Below, piece after piece: positions 22,630-32,259 of a stretch of 64,000 bases of DNA (position 1 is the stretch's first letter; every line of letters begins with the position of its first letter). The notes beneath the pieces were generated by a model. It was not told the DNA's origin, did not search any database, and saw nothing but the letters and a program-made list of their open reading frames with translations. The translations under genes and the position numbers were made by a program. Source of the stretch: Marinobacter salarius. GTDB lineage: Bacteria > Pseudomonadota > Gammaproteobacteria > Pseudomonadales > Oleiphilaceae. The DNA lies in NCBI GenBank assembly GCA_000831005.1, contig CP007152.1:1488001-1552000 (forward strand), read 5' to 3'.

Positions 22630-23577
22630 TTAAGCCACCCCTGCCGTCCGCAACACAAACACCCCTGCCGTAACCGTTACACTGGCCATTAATGTGGTCA
22701 AAGCCACGATATTGGCTGCCAGGCGGTCGTTGCCGCCCAGCGCCTTGACCATGACAAAACTGGCGGCGGCTGTCGGGCTGGCGAAGAACAGGAACATCAG
22801 CCCAAGTTCGCGCCCTTCAAACCCGGCCAGCCAGGCAGCGAACGTACACAATACCGGTAACGTCACCATCTTCATCACACTGGCACTGATCGCCAGCTTG
22901 CGATCGGTACGCATGGCGCTCAAGGAGAGCGTGCCGCCAATGCACATCAGCGCCAGGGGCAAGGTAAGTGAGGCGAAATAGTCACCGCTGGTCATCAGCC
23001 AGTTCGGCAGTTGTAACCCGGACCAGGCGAAGGGAACGGCGATGACCACCGCCAGAATGAGCGGGTTGCGCCCGATATCACCGAGAATGCGCCCCCAGCT
23101 GGCCGTCTGACCCGGCTGGTAGGCTGTCAGGACAACCACGGAGAGCGCATTGTAGGAAATAATGACCACGCCCAGGAGCAGGCCCCCGGCGGAAAGCCCA
23201 AAGTCGCCATAGAGGCTTGCCGCCAGGGCGAGGCCCACAATACCGCAGTTGCCCCTGAAAGCGCCCTGCACATACACGCCCCGGTCAATCGTTGGTGCGG
23301 CACGTATGGCCCAAAGCCAGCAGAAGAGGAAGCTGGCGAGGGTGGCGGCTACGAAGAATCCAAGCAGTGCGGGGTTGAGGGTGGTATCCAGGTCCGCGCG
23401 CACAATACTGAGGAATACCAGGGTTGGCAGAGTCGCGCGGAAGACCAGTGCCGACGCCGTGTTGATAAAGTTGGTATCGATCCAGCCGAGCCGCTTGAGA
23501 CCAAGGCCGATAAACACCATGGCGAATACCGGCAGCGTGGTCTCAAGGGTGTGAAGAAATGTTCCGAGTAGTGTCAT
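22630..23577 (-). CDS. AEC (auxin efflux carrier) family transporter
   Basis: A 315-aa membrane protein of about 10 helices in two inverted halves. The conserved middle is FRGNCGIVGLALAASLYGD and the C-terminal part FFASPTAAASFVMVKALGGN, both typical of AEC/PIN-type permeases that export carboxylates or malonate. No frame break. Its start is 11 nt before the acylphosphatase stop, so it is likely co-transcribed with that gene and possibly with the methyltransferase gene upstream. The substrate cannot be read from the sequence. Confidence 0.87.
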   Translation of the reverse strand: MTLLGTFLHTLETTLPVFAMVFIGLGLKRLGWIDTNFINTASALVFRATLPTLVFLSIVRADLDTTLNPALLGFFVAATLASFLFCWLWAIRAAPTIDRGVYVQGAFRGNCGIVGLALAASLYGDFGLSAGGLLLGVVIISYNALSVVVLTAYQPGQTASWGRILGDIGRNPLILAVVIAVPFAWSGLQLPNWLMTSGDYFASLTLPLALMCIGGTLSLSAMRTDRKLAISASVMKMVTLPVLCTFAAWLAGFEGRELGLMFLFFASPTAAASFVMVKALGGNDRLAANIVALTTLMASVTVTAGVFVLRTAGVA

Positions 23578-23588
23578 CCAGCCGGTGG

Positions 23589-23864
23589 TTACCGAACTCC
23601 AAAGTTAGTGAACTCACCGGTTGCAGAGTCTTCGGTGGTGTTAATTTTGTCGACGATTGCCGAGGGAGGGCCGTCCCGGCACCATTGTCTGAGCGAAACC
23701 AGTGACGCCGGTGAGCCCTCTGCAACGATTTCTACGCGGCCATCCGGCAGGTTTCTGGCGTAGCCGGTAACTCCCAGGCTGTTGGCCATGTCGGCCGCGG
23801 AGGCGCGATAGCAAACGCCCTGGACCTTGCCGCTGATCAGCATTGTGAGTCTCTGGTGGCTCAT
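23589..23864 (-). CDS. Acylphosphatase
   Basis: A small enzyme hydrolysing carboxyl-phosphate bonds such as acetyl phosphate or carbamoyl phosphate. The 91-aa product has the family signature ISGKVQGVCYRASAADMA (phosphate-binding loop with catalytic Arg) and TGYARNLPDGRVEIVAEG (catalytic Asn). I start it at ATG 23864 (MSHQRL); a longer frame upstream overlaps the methyltransferase gene out of frame and is not part of it. It is complete and of normal family length. Confidence 0.93.
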   Translation of the reverse strand: MSHQRLTMLISGKVQGVCYRASAADMANSLGVTGYARNLPDGRVEIVAEGSPASLVSLRQWCRDGPPSAIVDKINTTEDSATGEFTNFGVR

Positions 23865-23895
23865 TGCGTGATCCCTCCTGACATAGAGTGGCTTT

Positions 23896-24495
23896 TTACA
23901 GTTTGCGCCATACCAGCAGTCGATTGTTGGCAGGCATTTCGAAATCGCTTTCAAGCCCGAACCGAACTCGGCCCGCCAGTTCCAGCATGTCATCCATGTT
24001 CCTGATGCCCATGTGCGGGGCCTGACTCCGCAGGTGGTGATCGAACTGTCGATTGCTGTCGCTGGTAAATTGCCCCTCATAATTAAACGGCCCATAGAGG
24101 CAGAACAGGCCGCCGGCAATGAGGCGTTTAGCCAGCCCGGCGAACATTGCCTCTACCTCTTCCCACGACATGATGTGAGCCGTGTTGGCGGAATAGGCGC
24201 CATCAATGGTGTCTACCGGCCAGCTTCCCAGGGAAACGTCCAGTTCTAGAGGTGTGCGAATATTGGCAAGGTCAGCCTCCTGGATCCAGCCGAGGGAATG
24301 ATCGGCGCCTCCAGGCCGATCACTGGGCTGCCACGTCAGGTGGGGGAGCTCTGCTGCAAAATAAACAGCGTGTTGCCCCGTTCCCGTTCCAATTTCCAAT
24401 ATGGTGGCCGGCTCGGTGAACACCGTTTTGATGCATTCCAGTATTGGTTGCCTGTTATTTACACAGGCCTGTGAGAAAGGCTTGCTGTGGACCAT
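23896..24495 (-). CDS. DUF938-family SAM-dependent methyltransferase
   Basis: A 199-aa class I methyltransferase-like protein. The SAM-binding motif is TILEIGTGTGQHAVYFA, followed by WQPSDRP, the post-motif region YSANTAHIMSWEEVEAMFAG and GGLFCLYGPFNYEGQFTSDSN, all typical of the DUF938 family. The substrate of this family is not established as far as I know. It is complete, minus-strand, and lies 31 nt upstream of the acylphosphatase gene. Confidence 0.87.
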   Translation of the reverse strand: MVHSKPFSQACVNNRQPILECIKTVFTEPATILEIGTGTGQHAVYFAAELPHLTWQPSDRPGGADHSLGWIQEADLANIRTPLELDVSLGSWPVDTIDGAYSANTAHIMSWEEVEAMFAGLAKRLIAGGLFCLYGPFNYEGQFTSDSNRQFDHHLRSQAPHMGIRNMDDMLELAGRVRFGLESDFEMPANNRLLVWRKL

Positions 24496-24706
24496 CGTTT
24501 ACGCCTATTCGGAATCAGTGCCAACCTAAAGAATATCGCGCTGGGCGCAATGGGTAAAAGAATGAGCGTAGGGGATTTCCCGCGTATTCGACATTCGATG
24601 ATGGTCTATCGGAGGCTTTCCGACTGGAAAATGGCGCCATTCGCGACATAAAAGTGTCACAAAACAGGCATAAGCTCCATTGGACGATACCCCCAGTGGA
24701 GATACC

Positions 24707-26314
24707 ATGCTCAGAACTGTCCGCAGCCGTATTCTGTTCTTTTCCTTTCTATCGGTGTTTGCTTTGGCCGCATTGGCGGCCCTGTCATCGAGCATTATGA
24801 CCCGTGCGGAGTCCGCTTCAGAGGCATTGGTTCGGGAAAGTCTTATGGAGTCGTGGCTGCTGGAAGATCTTGAACAGGACCATCGCCGGCTGCAGGACCT
24901 CGCCTACAAGATCAAGGCGCAGCTGATGCTCTGGGATGAAATCGATGCGGAATTCCAGGCATTGACCGAGGTGCTGCCGGAGCACTGGCGTGCTATCGAG
25001 GACAATGCCGGGCTGAGCGAGTGGGCGACGGATAATCGAGCGTTGTTCGAGAGCGTGCTGGCGCTCATCGAATCCATGAGACCGGGTATCGAAGGACGGA
25101 GCTACTATCGAGTAGGGCAAGTGGTGGATTTTGACTTGTTCCCGGCCCTCGGCCCGATGCTCACGGCGATCAACAACCGTAAGGAAGCCAGCCGCAACAT
25201 CATTGAAGTTCGTAGTCAGGACCTGCTGGCCTTTCTGGATGCCCAGAAAATCTGGCTGTTGGCGGGCTCTGCTGTATTCCTGATGTCTGTGGTCTTGATG
25301 ACGCTCTGGCTTCGGCGCTCAGTGATTGGCCGCCTGCAGTTGCTGGAGTCCGGCCTCCGGGAAATGGACGAGACCTCAGATCTTTCCCGGCGCCCGGTTA
25401 TTACCGGACACGATGAAGTGGCTGGTGTGACGCGCGCGCTGGTAGGGTTGGTTAGCCGGTTTGAGCTCTTTATCGGAGAAGTGAGAACGGCTGCCCACAG
25501 CATCAATGACCGGTCCACATCGTTGGACTCTCAGGCAGAGGACGTCCAGGCGTCCACTGATACTACCCGCCGGCAGATTCATGATGTCAGCCAGTCAATG
25601 GCGGCCATTGCGAACCAGGCGTCGGCCATTGATTTAGCCACCGAGAACTCAGCCACTACGGTTCGAGATGCCGTGGCGGCCAATGCGGTGGTTCAGGAAG
25701 GGCTCAGAAACAGTGAGCAGGCAGCTGAACACACGGTGGAGGTAATTGGCCGGGTGTCCCTATCTATCCAGGCATTGAGTGAATCCTCGGGCAAAATCGA
25801 GAGCGTGATCGGCGTCATTGCCGATATCGCGGAGCAGACCAATTTGCTGGCATTGAATGCAGCGATTGAAGCGGCCCGTGCCGGCGAACACGGTCGGGGA
25901 TTTGCCGTGGTGGCAGACGAAGTGCGCACCCTGTCGAAGCGTACGTCGGACTCCACCAGGGAAATTCGCCAATGGGTGACCGACCTGGTAACCGGGGTTT
26001 CCGGCGTTGAGGACCTGCTGGACGAAATGCGCGATGCCGGTGGCATGAACCGGCGGAACCTTGATGCCCTGAAAGACCACCTGGAGCGTCTTGCGAGTCA
26101 GTTCACGGAGCTGGAGCTTCGCAGTGCTGAAATTGGGGATGCGGTTGCGGTTCAGAGGGAAGAGATTGACCGTGTCGGGCGGCGGTCAAGGGCGCTTGAT
26201 GACAGTTCGGGTTCCCTGATCACCAGTGTTGATAACACCCGCCAGATCAGTGAATACCTGAGACAGGAATCGGTCACCATGCGTCAACTGATTTCCCGGT
26301 TTAAGGCAGCCTGA
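24707..26314 (+). CDS. Methyl-accepting chemotaxis protein
   Basis: A 535-aa chemoreceptor. The first membrane helix is near residues 8-30 and the second near 181-200, giving a periplasmic region of about 150 residues rich in helix, with no PAS or Cache motif that I recognise. A HAMP domain follows ([20 protein letters not shown]). The cytoplasmic hairpin has the conserved tip [20 protein letters not shown] and [21 protein letters not shown] chose the ATG at 24707, preceded by GGAGATACC, over one at 24680. The ligand is unknown. No CheA, CheB or CheY genes are adjacent. Confidence 0.92.
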   Translation: MLRTVRSRILFFSFLSVFALAALAALSSSIMTRAESASEALVRESLMESWLLEDLEQDHRRLQDLAYKIKAQLMLWDEIDAEFQALTEVLPEHWRAIEDNAGLSEWATDNRALFESVLALIESMRPGIEGRSYYRVGQVVDFDLFPALGPMLTAINNRKEASRNIIEVRSQDLLAFLDAQKIWLLAGSAVFLMSVVLMTLWLRRSVIGRLQLLESGLREMDETSDLSRRPVITGHDEVAGVTRALVGLVSRFELFIGEVRTAAHSINDRSTSLDSQAEDVQASTDTTRRQIHDVSQSMAAIANQASAIDLATENSATTVRDAVAANAVVQEGLRNSEQAAEHTVEVIGRVSLSIQALSESSGKIESVIGVIADIAEQTNLLALNAAIEAARAGEHGRGFAVVADEVRTLSKRTSDSTREIRQWVTDLVTGVSGVEDLLDEMRDAGGMNRRNLDALKDHLERLASQFTELELRSAEIGDAVAVQREEIDRVGRRSRALDDSSGSLITSVDNTRQISEYLRQESVTMRQLISRFKAA

Positions 26315-26413
26315 CCGAGCGGTCAACGCCAAGTGGTGAAAAAAAGCCTGATAATCGGTCTTCTACAGCCTCGCCAAACCCATTACCATGGCTGCTTTGA
26401 GGTGGAGTTGAAA

Positions 26414-26665
26414 ATGACCGACGAAGCAGGCCACGAGCCCCAGCCGGACCCACGTGAAGAGAAATTCGTAGTGGATGTGGGGCTGCTTTCAGAGGACCAG
26501 CTTGACGGGCTGGTTGACGAATACTGCACTCGGTACCACGGCCTGAACGACACTGAGAACCCCATGGCAGAGCGTGAGCGGGTAAAATCGGCGGCTCGGC
26601 GGGGGGATCTGGTGGTCTGGTTCGATCCGGTAGAGAATACCGCAAGCCTGGGCGTGCCCCGCTGA
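26414..26665 (+). CDS. YheU-like (UPF0270) small protein
   Basis: An 83-aa acidic protein. Its core VDVGLLSEDQLDGLVDEYCT and the end GDLVVWFDPVENTASLGVP resemble the UPF0270/YheU family pattern (LSxExLxxLIExFVxR ... GxxVIxFDxxxE). The N-terminal 18 residues are an extra charged stretch. The ATG at 26414 has GGAG upstream, so it is preferred to the longer frame starting at 26333. Function of the family is unknown. It precedes the gacA gene by 110 nt. Confidence 0.6.
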   Translation: MTDEAGHEPQPDPREEKFVVDVGLLSEDQLDGLVDEYCTRYHGLNDTENPMAERERVKSAARRGDLVVWFDPVENTASLGVPR

Positions 26666-26775
26666 TGATTGTGTCCTGAGCAGTGGGTCCCGGTATTGAT
26701 GGATGCATCTACCGTCGGGAACCCTTAACCGGTACAATTCGTAAATTCCCATAAAAGCCGCGTGCGAGGTGAGTT

Positions 26776-27441
26776 TTGATCAGGGTATTGGTTGTAGACG
26801 ACCATGAACTGGTCAGGTCCGGTATTACCCGGATGCTGGCGGACAACCCCGATATTGAAGTCATCGGCGAAGCATCTTCAGGCGAGGATGCTATTGATTC
26901 TGTGCGTAAAGACAGCCCGGACATCGTTTTGATGGACATCCGCATGCCTGGTATCGGGGGGCTGGAAGCGACACGGCGAATCCTGCGCATTGACGACGCT
27001 GTGCGGGTGATCGTAGTGACTGCCTGTGCCGATGACCCCTATCCAACCAGGGTGATGCAGGCCGGCGCATCGGCTTATATCACCAAGGGCGCCGACATCA
27101 AGGAAATGGTGCGTGCCATCCGCATGGCGCATTCCGGGCAGCGTTACATCAGCCCGGAAATTGCCCAGAAAATGGCGCTCAAGCAGCTTGGAGGCGGCGA
27201 TGCGAGGGACGAAGACGGCGAGCTATCCCTGTTTGACCGTTTGTCCGAGCGCGAAATGCAGATTGCCATGATGGTGGTGGACTGCCAGAAAGTGCAGGAC
27301 ATTTCCGACAAGCTTTGCCTCAGCCCAAAAACTGTAAACAGTTACCGCTACCGCATTTTCGAGAAGCTGGAAATTTCCAGTGACGTTGAGTTGGCGCTGA
27401 TGGCGGTCAGGCTCGGGTTGCTCGATGCCGACAAGGTCTGA
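26776..27441 (+). CDS. gacA: Response regulator GacA/UvrY
   Basis: The response regulator of the GacS-GacA (BarA-UvrY) system, which activates small RNAs that titrate CsrA/RsmA. The receiver has [18 protein letters not shown], phosphoacceptor Asp in [20 protein letters not shown] and Lys in AYITKGADI. The C-terminal LuxR-type helix-turn-helix has [20 protein letters not shown] and [19 protein letters not shown]. It starts at TTG with GAGG upstream. The frame overlaps the start of uvrC by 17 nt, the classic gacA-uvrC arrangement. Confidence 0.94.
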   Translation: MIRVLVVDDHELVRSGITRMLADNPDIEVIGEASSGEDAIDSVRKDSPDIVLMDIRMPGIGGLEATRRILRIDDAVRVIVVTACADDPYPTRVMQAGASAYITKGADIKEMVRAIRMAHSGQRYISPEIAQKMALKQLGGGDARDEDGELSLFDRLSEREMQIAMMVVDCQKVQDISDKLCLSPKTVNSYRYRIFEKLEISSDVELALMAVRLGLLDADKV

Positions 27442-29300
27442 CGCACCGGCTGATTCTGCCGAGGCAGGGAACAACAGGGAGTTCGACACCAAAAGCTTCC
27501 TGAAGCAGTTGACCGAGCGGCCCGGCGTTTACCGCATGTACGACGCCGCTGGTAATGTGCTGTATGTGGGTAAGGCCCGCAATCTCAAGAAACGGGTGAC
27601 CAGCTACTTCCGCAAATCCGGCCTGGCGCCCAAGACCGAAGCCCTGGTCTCCCGAATTGACTCCATCGAAGTCACCATCACCAGCAGTGAAACCGAAGCA
27701 CTCCTGCTTGAACAGAACCTGATCAAATCCCTGCGGCCGCCTTACAATATCCTGCTGCGGATGATAAATCCTACCCTTATATATACCTGTCCTCGCACGA
27801 CGATTATCCCTCCCTGACGTTTCGCAGGGGGCGCACGAAAAAAGGCGGCGGCACCTGGTATGGACCGTTTCCGAGCTCTGGAGCGGTCAAGGAAAGTCTT
27901 AACATTCTACAAAAGATTTTCCGTATAAGATCCTGTAGTGAAAGCTATTTCCGAAACCGCACACGTCCTTGTCTTCAGTATCAGATCAACCGTTGCACGG
28001 CACCGTGTGTCGGTTATATTTCCCCCGAGGATTATCGGGAAGACATGCGCCACGCCACCATGTTCCTCGAAGGCAAGAACCCAGCGATCCTGCAGGATCT
28101 GATGGCGGCCATGGAAACCGCGGCGAAGAATCTGGAATTTGAGAAAGCCGGTGCCTACCGCGACCAGATAAATCACCTGCGGCACGTTCAGGAGCAGCAA
28201 AGCGTGGACGGCGAAGGGGGTGATGCCGACGTGGTGGCCATTGCCCAGGATGCTGGAGTGGTGTGCATCGTGGTGATCATCGTGCGCGGTGGGCGCGTGC
28301 TCGGTACCAAGGACTATTTTCCGCGATACAGTATTGAGCAGTCAGAAGCTGAGTTGTTAAGTGCATTTCTGGGGCAGTATTATTTCGGCGGTAGCACCCG
28401 CCGGGAAATTCCACCGGACATCCTGGTGCCGGTGGATGTTGACGGGCAGGAACTGCTGTCCCAAGCGCTGACAGAATCCGCTGGCCGTGAGACCCGGGTA
28501 CGCAAGAATGTGCGTGGAGAACGCCGGCGCTGGCTGGATCTGGCAATGACCAATGCCCGCCAGACACTGCTGACCCATCTGGCCAGCAAGGAAACGGTCT
28601 ATCGCCGCCTGCTGGCTCTGCGTGACCTGCTGGATCTGGCGGAAACGCCGTCACGCATGGAGTGCTTTGACATCAGCCACAGCCATGGTGAAAACACGGT
28701 CGCATCCTGCGTGGTTTTCGACGAGAATGGGCCGCTGAAAAGCGACTACCGGCTCTACAATATCGAGGGTGTCACCGGCGGTGATGACTATGGAGCCATG
28801 CGCCAGGTTCTGACGCGCCGATATAAACGCATGGTGGCAGGTGAGGGCAAACGCCCGGACCTGGTGTTCATCGACGGTGGTAAGGGCCAGTTGAACATTG
28901 CCCGGGAAGTGTTTGATGAACTTGGTGTTACGGACATTCCGCTGATTGGTGTGGCCAAGGGTGTCACCCGGCGCGCGGGTATGGAACAGTTGATTGATGC
29001 CATGACCGGCGACCTCTATCGGGTCCCCGCTGACTCGCCGGCACTGCATCTGATCCAGCATATCCGTGACGAGTCGCACCGTTTCGCCATCACTGGCCAT
29101 CGGGCCCGGCGTGACAAGAAACGCCGGCAATCCACCCTTGAGGGAATCGAAGGTGTAGGGCCCAAACGCCGCCGCGACTGATACGTTATTTTGGCGGCAT
29201 CCAGGAGCTACGCAAGGCGAGTATCGACGAAATGTCCAAGGTTCAGGGAATCAGCAGGAACCTGGCAGAAACCATCTACGCAGTACTGCATGACGAGTAG
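27425..29300 (+). CDS. uvrC: Excinuclease ABC subunit C (two frame breaks)
   Basis: UvrC makes both incisions in nucleotide excision repair. The GIY-YIG endonuclease domain is [24 protein letters not shown] segment follows ([20 protein letters not shown]), then the RNase H-like domain ([34 protein letters not shown]) and C-terminal helix-hairpin-helix repeats. Breaks lie near 27762 (CGGGATGAT reduced to CGGATGAT) and near 29180 (GACCTGATACG reduced to GACTGATACG). Restoring them gives the normal end [10 protein letters not shown] at 29300 rather than RRRD. pgsA starts 8 nt downstream. Confidence 0.93.
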
Positions 29301-29307
29301 GGATAGC

Positions 29308-29870
29308 ATGAATTTACCGAACATTCTCACCCTTTCCCGGATTCTGATGATCCCGGTTTTCGTGATTATCTACTACCTGCCGGCGCAATGGAGCTACCTC
29401 GTCAGTGCCGGCCTGTTTGCGCTGGCAGCGGCGACGGACTGGTTAGATGGTTACTTGGCCCGGAAACTGAACCAGAGCACACCTTTTGGTGCCTTCCTGG
29501 ACCCCGTTGCGGACAAACTCATGGTGGCGGTAGCACTGACCGTGCTGATTGAAGCCACGCGAGTTTCATTCTGACGATTCCCGCCACGGTGATTATCGGT
29601 CGTGAGATCGTGATTTCAGCATTGCGGGAGTGGATGGCGGAAATTGGCAGCCGTGCGAGTGTGGCGGTTTCCTACATTGGCAAGATCAAGACAACGGCGC
29701 AGATGGTGGCCATTATCATGCTGCTGGCATTTCCTCCCGGTGTCGTCTGGGCCCAGGCCGGCACGGCCCTGCTGTACGTGGCGGCTGTACTGACATTCTG
29801 GTCGATGATTCTCTATCTGAAAGCCGCCTGGCCAGACCTTTTCCGGAAAACACCAGGGTTGACGGGTTAG
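29308..29870 (+). CDS. pgsA: CDP-diacylglycerol-glycerol-3-phosphate 3-phosphatidyltransferase (one frame break)
   Basis: PgsA makes phosphatidylglycerophosphate, the committed step to phosphatidylglycerol and cardiolipin. The CDP-alcohol phosphotransferase motif D-x2-D-G-x2-A-R-x8-G-x3-D-x3-D is present from [11 protein letters not shown] to FLDPVADK. A second half has [20 protein letters not shown]. The frame breaks near 29564: GAAGCCCACGCG reduced to GAAGCCACGCG joins LIEAH to [17 protein letters not shown]. The gene is essential, so the break is probably an error. It ends against the convergent lipoprotein gene with a 4-nt overlap. Confidence 0.94.
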
Positions 29871-30478
29871 GGGCGCTGTTCAACCGTCCAGTGAATCACC
29901 TCGCGGGCCAGCGCGTTACTGGCCTCGCCAAATGCCTTCACGATTGCTTCAACTTGTTCCCCTGTCGCCGGATGCTGGTACTCAAAGCGTTTGCTGGCAA
30001 GGGTATTGCGGGTGCGCTCATCAATGAGATGCAGGTCCAGCCGTATCAGCGCTACCGGCATACCGTCCTGATACTCGCTCTGGAACGCGTTTAGCTCTCC
30101 GGCTATGGTCAGATCACTGCGGGCGGGACTGGTTCCAGTAATAATGCCAGCAAAGCGGCCATCCCGGCGAAAGGCATCGACCAGTTGGTCCCGAACCAGG
30201 ATGGGGGACTTGTTGCTCCAGCGCGCTCCCTGATAGGCCTTTATTTCGTTGCCCTCCGGTTTCACCAGAATACGCGAGCTATCAACAGGGCCTTCGGCCA
30301 ACGGCGTTACGAACCGAAGGGTTGTGCTGAATGGTTTGTTGTCAGTGATGGATTCCTCAACCGTGGAAGCCGGTAACTGAAATATTCGATTGGCCGGTCG
30401 ATCCGGGAACAGAGTACAAGCGGATAACGTGGCGGCAACGACCATGCAGAGCAGTGCCCGTGATGCAGTCAGTGTCAT
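29867..30478 (-). CDS. PqiC/ABC-type transport auxiliary lipoprotein
   Basis: A 203-aa lipoprotein with lipobox TLSACTLF (Cys near residue 21). The body matches the outer-membrane auxiliary component that accompanies MCE transporters ([36 protein letters not shown], and a final [20 protein letters not shown]). It is the last gene of a four-gene minus-strand operon and overlaps the MCE gene by 4 nt. Such proteins are thought to couple the MCE tunnel to the outer membrane in lipid transport. Confidence 0.83.
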   Translation of the reverse strand: MTLTASRALLCMVVAATLSACTLFPDRPANRIFQLPASTVEESITDNKPFSTTLRFVTPLAEGPVDSSRILVKPEGNEIKAYQGARWSNKSPILVRDQLVDAFRRDGRFAGIITGTSPARSDLTIAGELNAFQSEYQDGMPVALIRLDLHLIDERTRNTLASKRFEYQHPATGEQVEAIVKAFGEASNALAREVIHWTVEQRP

Positions 30479-31413
30479 GGATTAAACTCCTGTATCGGCT
30501 CGCGGCCCAGCAGAAGGCCGGCCGGGTCGTCCTCCAGGCGGTGGATAAGACTGTCCATGTTTTGCAGCGTTGATCTCAGCTCCCGCATGGCCGGCGCCAG
30601 TTCACCGATGCCCTGCATTCCCTGGTCCAGGGAGCCCTCGTTGCGGGCGGTGAGTGCTTCAAGTCGCGCGGTAGCGGTTTCCAGTGAATCCATGGCGCTC
30701 TGGGCAGTGGCCATCAACTGGCGGCCTTCCTTGTCCAGCAAGCTGTTGGCTGTGCTGCCAAATTGACGGAAGGTTTTCAGCGTGGCTTCGGTTTGTACAC
30801 TGAGTTGATCGAAACTCGTCACCAGATTGCTCAGTTCGCTGCGTTGATCCATCAACCCAGACGACACGGCCTCGATGTTCTTGAGGCTGCGGGTGAGGTT
30901 GCGGGAGTTTTCCTTGGACACCATGGCATTTGCGTTGGTGAGAAATTTATCAAGCTTGGCAAACAGTTCCTCACTGGAAGCCATCAGGGTGGTAAAGGCC
31001 GAGGGTTCGGCCTGGATGGTCGGTGGGGATTCACGGCTTCCTGTCAGCTTTTGGCTTCCGGGGGTGCCGCCCTTCAGTTCGATGTTCATGCTGCCAGTAA
31101 TGTTGGTTAACGCCAGGCCAGCCCGGGTGTCTTCCTTAATGGGCACATCGTCGTATACCCGAATGAGCACCCTGACGTTGCGCGGGTCATTTGGGTCGAG
31201 GCTCAGTTCGGCCACGTCGCCCACCTCAATGCCGCTGTATTTGACCGGGCTGCCCTCCGATAGCCCGCTGACGCCCCGATCAAAAATTATTTCGTACCAG
31301 GCATAATCGCGGTCGTTGCCCGCCTGGCCCAGCCACAAGGCGAACGCGAGCGCACTGGCAAGCGCAACCAATGTGAACAGCCCAATCAGGACGTGATGTG
31401 CTCTGGGTTCCAT
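30475..31413 (-). CDS. MCE/MlaD-family lipid transport protein
   Basis: A 312-aa protein with an N-terminal membrane anchor (VLIGLFTLVALASALAFALW), one MCE domain (IIFDRGVSGLSEGSPVKYSG, then EVGDVAELSLDPNDPRNVRV and LTNITGSMNIELKGG) and a long helical tail. This arrangement forms the periplasmic tube or needle that binds phospholipids in Mla-type systems. The MCE domain is single, so it is MlaD-like rather than PqiB- or YebT-like. It sits between the ATPase and lipoprotein genes. Confidence 0.88.
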   Translation of the reverse strand: MEPRAHHVLIGLFTLVALASALAFALWLGQAGNDRDYAWYEIIFDRGVSGLSEGSPVKYSGIEVGDVAELSLDPNDPRNVRVLIRVYDDVPIKEDTRAGLALTNITGSMNIELKGGTPGSQKLTGSRESPPTIQAEPSAFTTLMASSEELFAKLDKFLTNANAMVSKENSRNLTRSLKNIEAVSSGLMDQRSELSNLVTSFDQLSVQTEATLKTFRQFGSTANSLLDKEGRQLMATAQSAMDSLETATARLEALTARNEGSLDQGMQGIGELAPAMRELRSTLQNMDSLIHRLEDDPAGLLLGREPIQEFNP

Positions 31414-31461
31414 ATCAGCGTACCTCTCCCGACTTCCTTGCTGCTTTCCGGTTGTTTACGT

Positions 31462-32259
31462 TTATTGCCCCGTGGCCGGCCGGATGCGATTGACAGCGCG
31501 GCCTCTGGGCCCATGGAAGTAATCACGAATCCAGGGGTCGTCGGTGGCCTCAACCACCGCCAGCCGGTCCGCCACCAGTACGCTCCGCGAGGCTAACACG
31601 GCCACCCGGTCACAGGTGGTGTAAAGGGTGTCCAGATCATGGGTCACCAGAAACACGCTGAAGCCGAGGGCGTCCCGAAGCGTAACAATCAGTCGGTCAA
31701 AGGCAGCGGCGCCAATCGGATCGAGCCCGGCCGTGGGCTCGTCCAGAAACAACACCTCCGGGTCCAGCGCCAAGGCCCTTGCGAGCGAGGCTCTTTTGAC
31801 CATGCCACCTGACAGCTGGGCGGGGTACTTTCCGGCCGCGTTGGCTGGCAGGCCAACCAGTGCGAGCTTCACCCGGGCCAAGTGTTCCGCGTCAGTACGG
31901 GACAGTTTGGCATGCTCAATCAGCGGCAGGGCAACGTTTTCCTGGAGAGTCAGGGAGCTGAACAGGGCACCGCTCTGAAACAGCACGCCAAAGCGCCGTT
32001 CTACACGGGAGCGTTGTTGTTGAGAAAGAGCCTGCAACTGCTCACCAAAGACTTCAATGGTCCCGGAATCCGGCGTATGCAGCCCGACAATGCTCCTCAG
32101 CAGCACCGACTTGCCGGTTCCCGAGCCGCCAACCACCCCCAGTATTTCCCGTTGATAAAGGTCAAGATTGAGATCCGTATGTACCTCATGACTACCGAAG
32201 CGGTTACAAAGGCCCTTCACGCTGATAACTACATCCTGGTGCGCGGCCTCTTTTCTCAC
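31462..32259 (-). CDS. MlaF-like ABC transporter ATP-binding protein
   Basis: A 265-aa ATPase for the MCE lipid transporter. It shows Walker A GVVGGSGTGKSVLLRSIVGL, the signature LSGGMVKRASLARALALDPE, Walker B VLFLDEPTAGLDP and the H-loop VTHDLDTLY. The VKRA after the signature is typical of MlaF-type ATPases. It overlaps the upstream permease gene by 4 nt; the gap to the MCE gene is 48 nt. Confidence 0.92.
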   Translation of the reverse strand: MRKEAAHQDVVISVKGLCNRFGSHEVHTDLNLDLYQREILGVVGGSGTGKSVLLRSIVGLHTPDSGTIEVFGEQLQALSQQQRSRVERRFGVLFQSGALFSSLTLQENVALPLIEHAKLSRTDAEHLARVKLALVGLPANAAGKYPAQLSGGMVKRASLARALALDPEVLFLDEPTAGLDPIGAAAFDRLIVTLRDALGFSVFLVTHDLDTLYTTCDRVAVLASRSVLVADRLAVVEATDDPWIRDYFHGPRGRAVNRIRPATGQ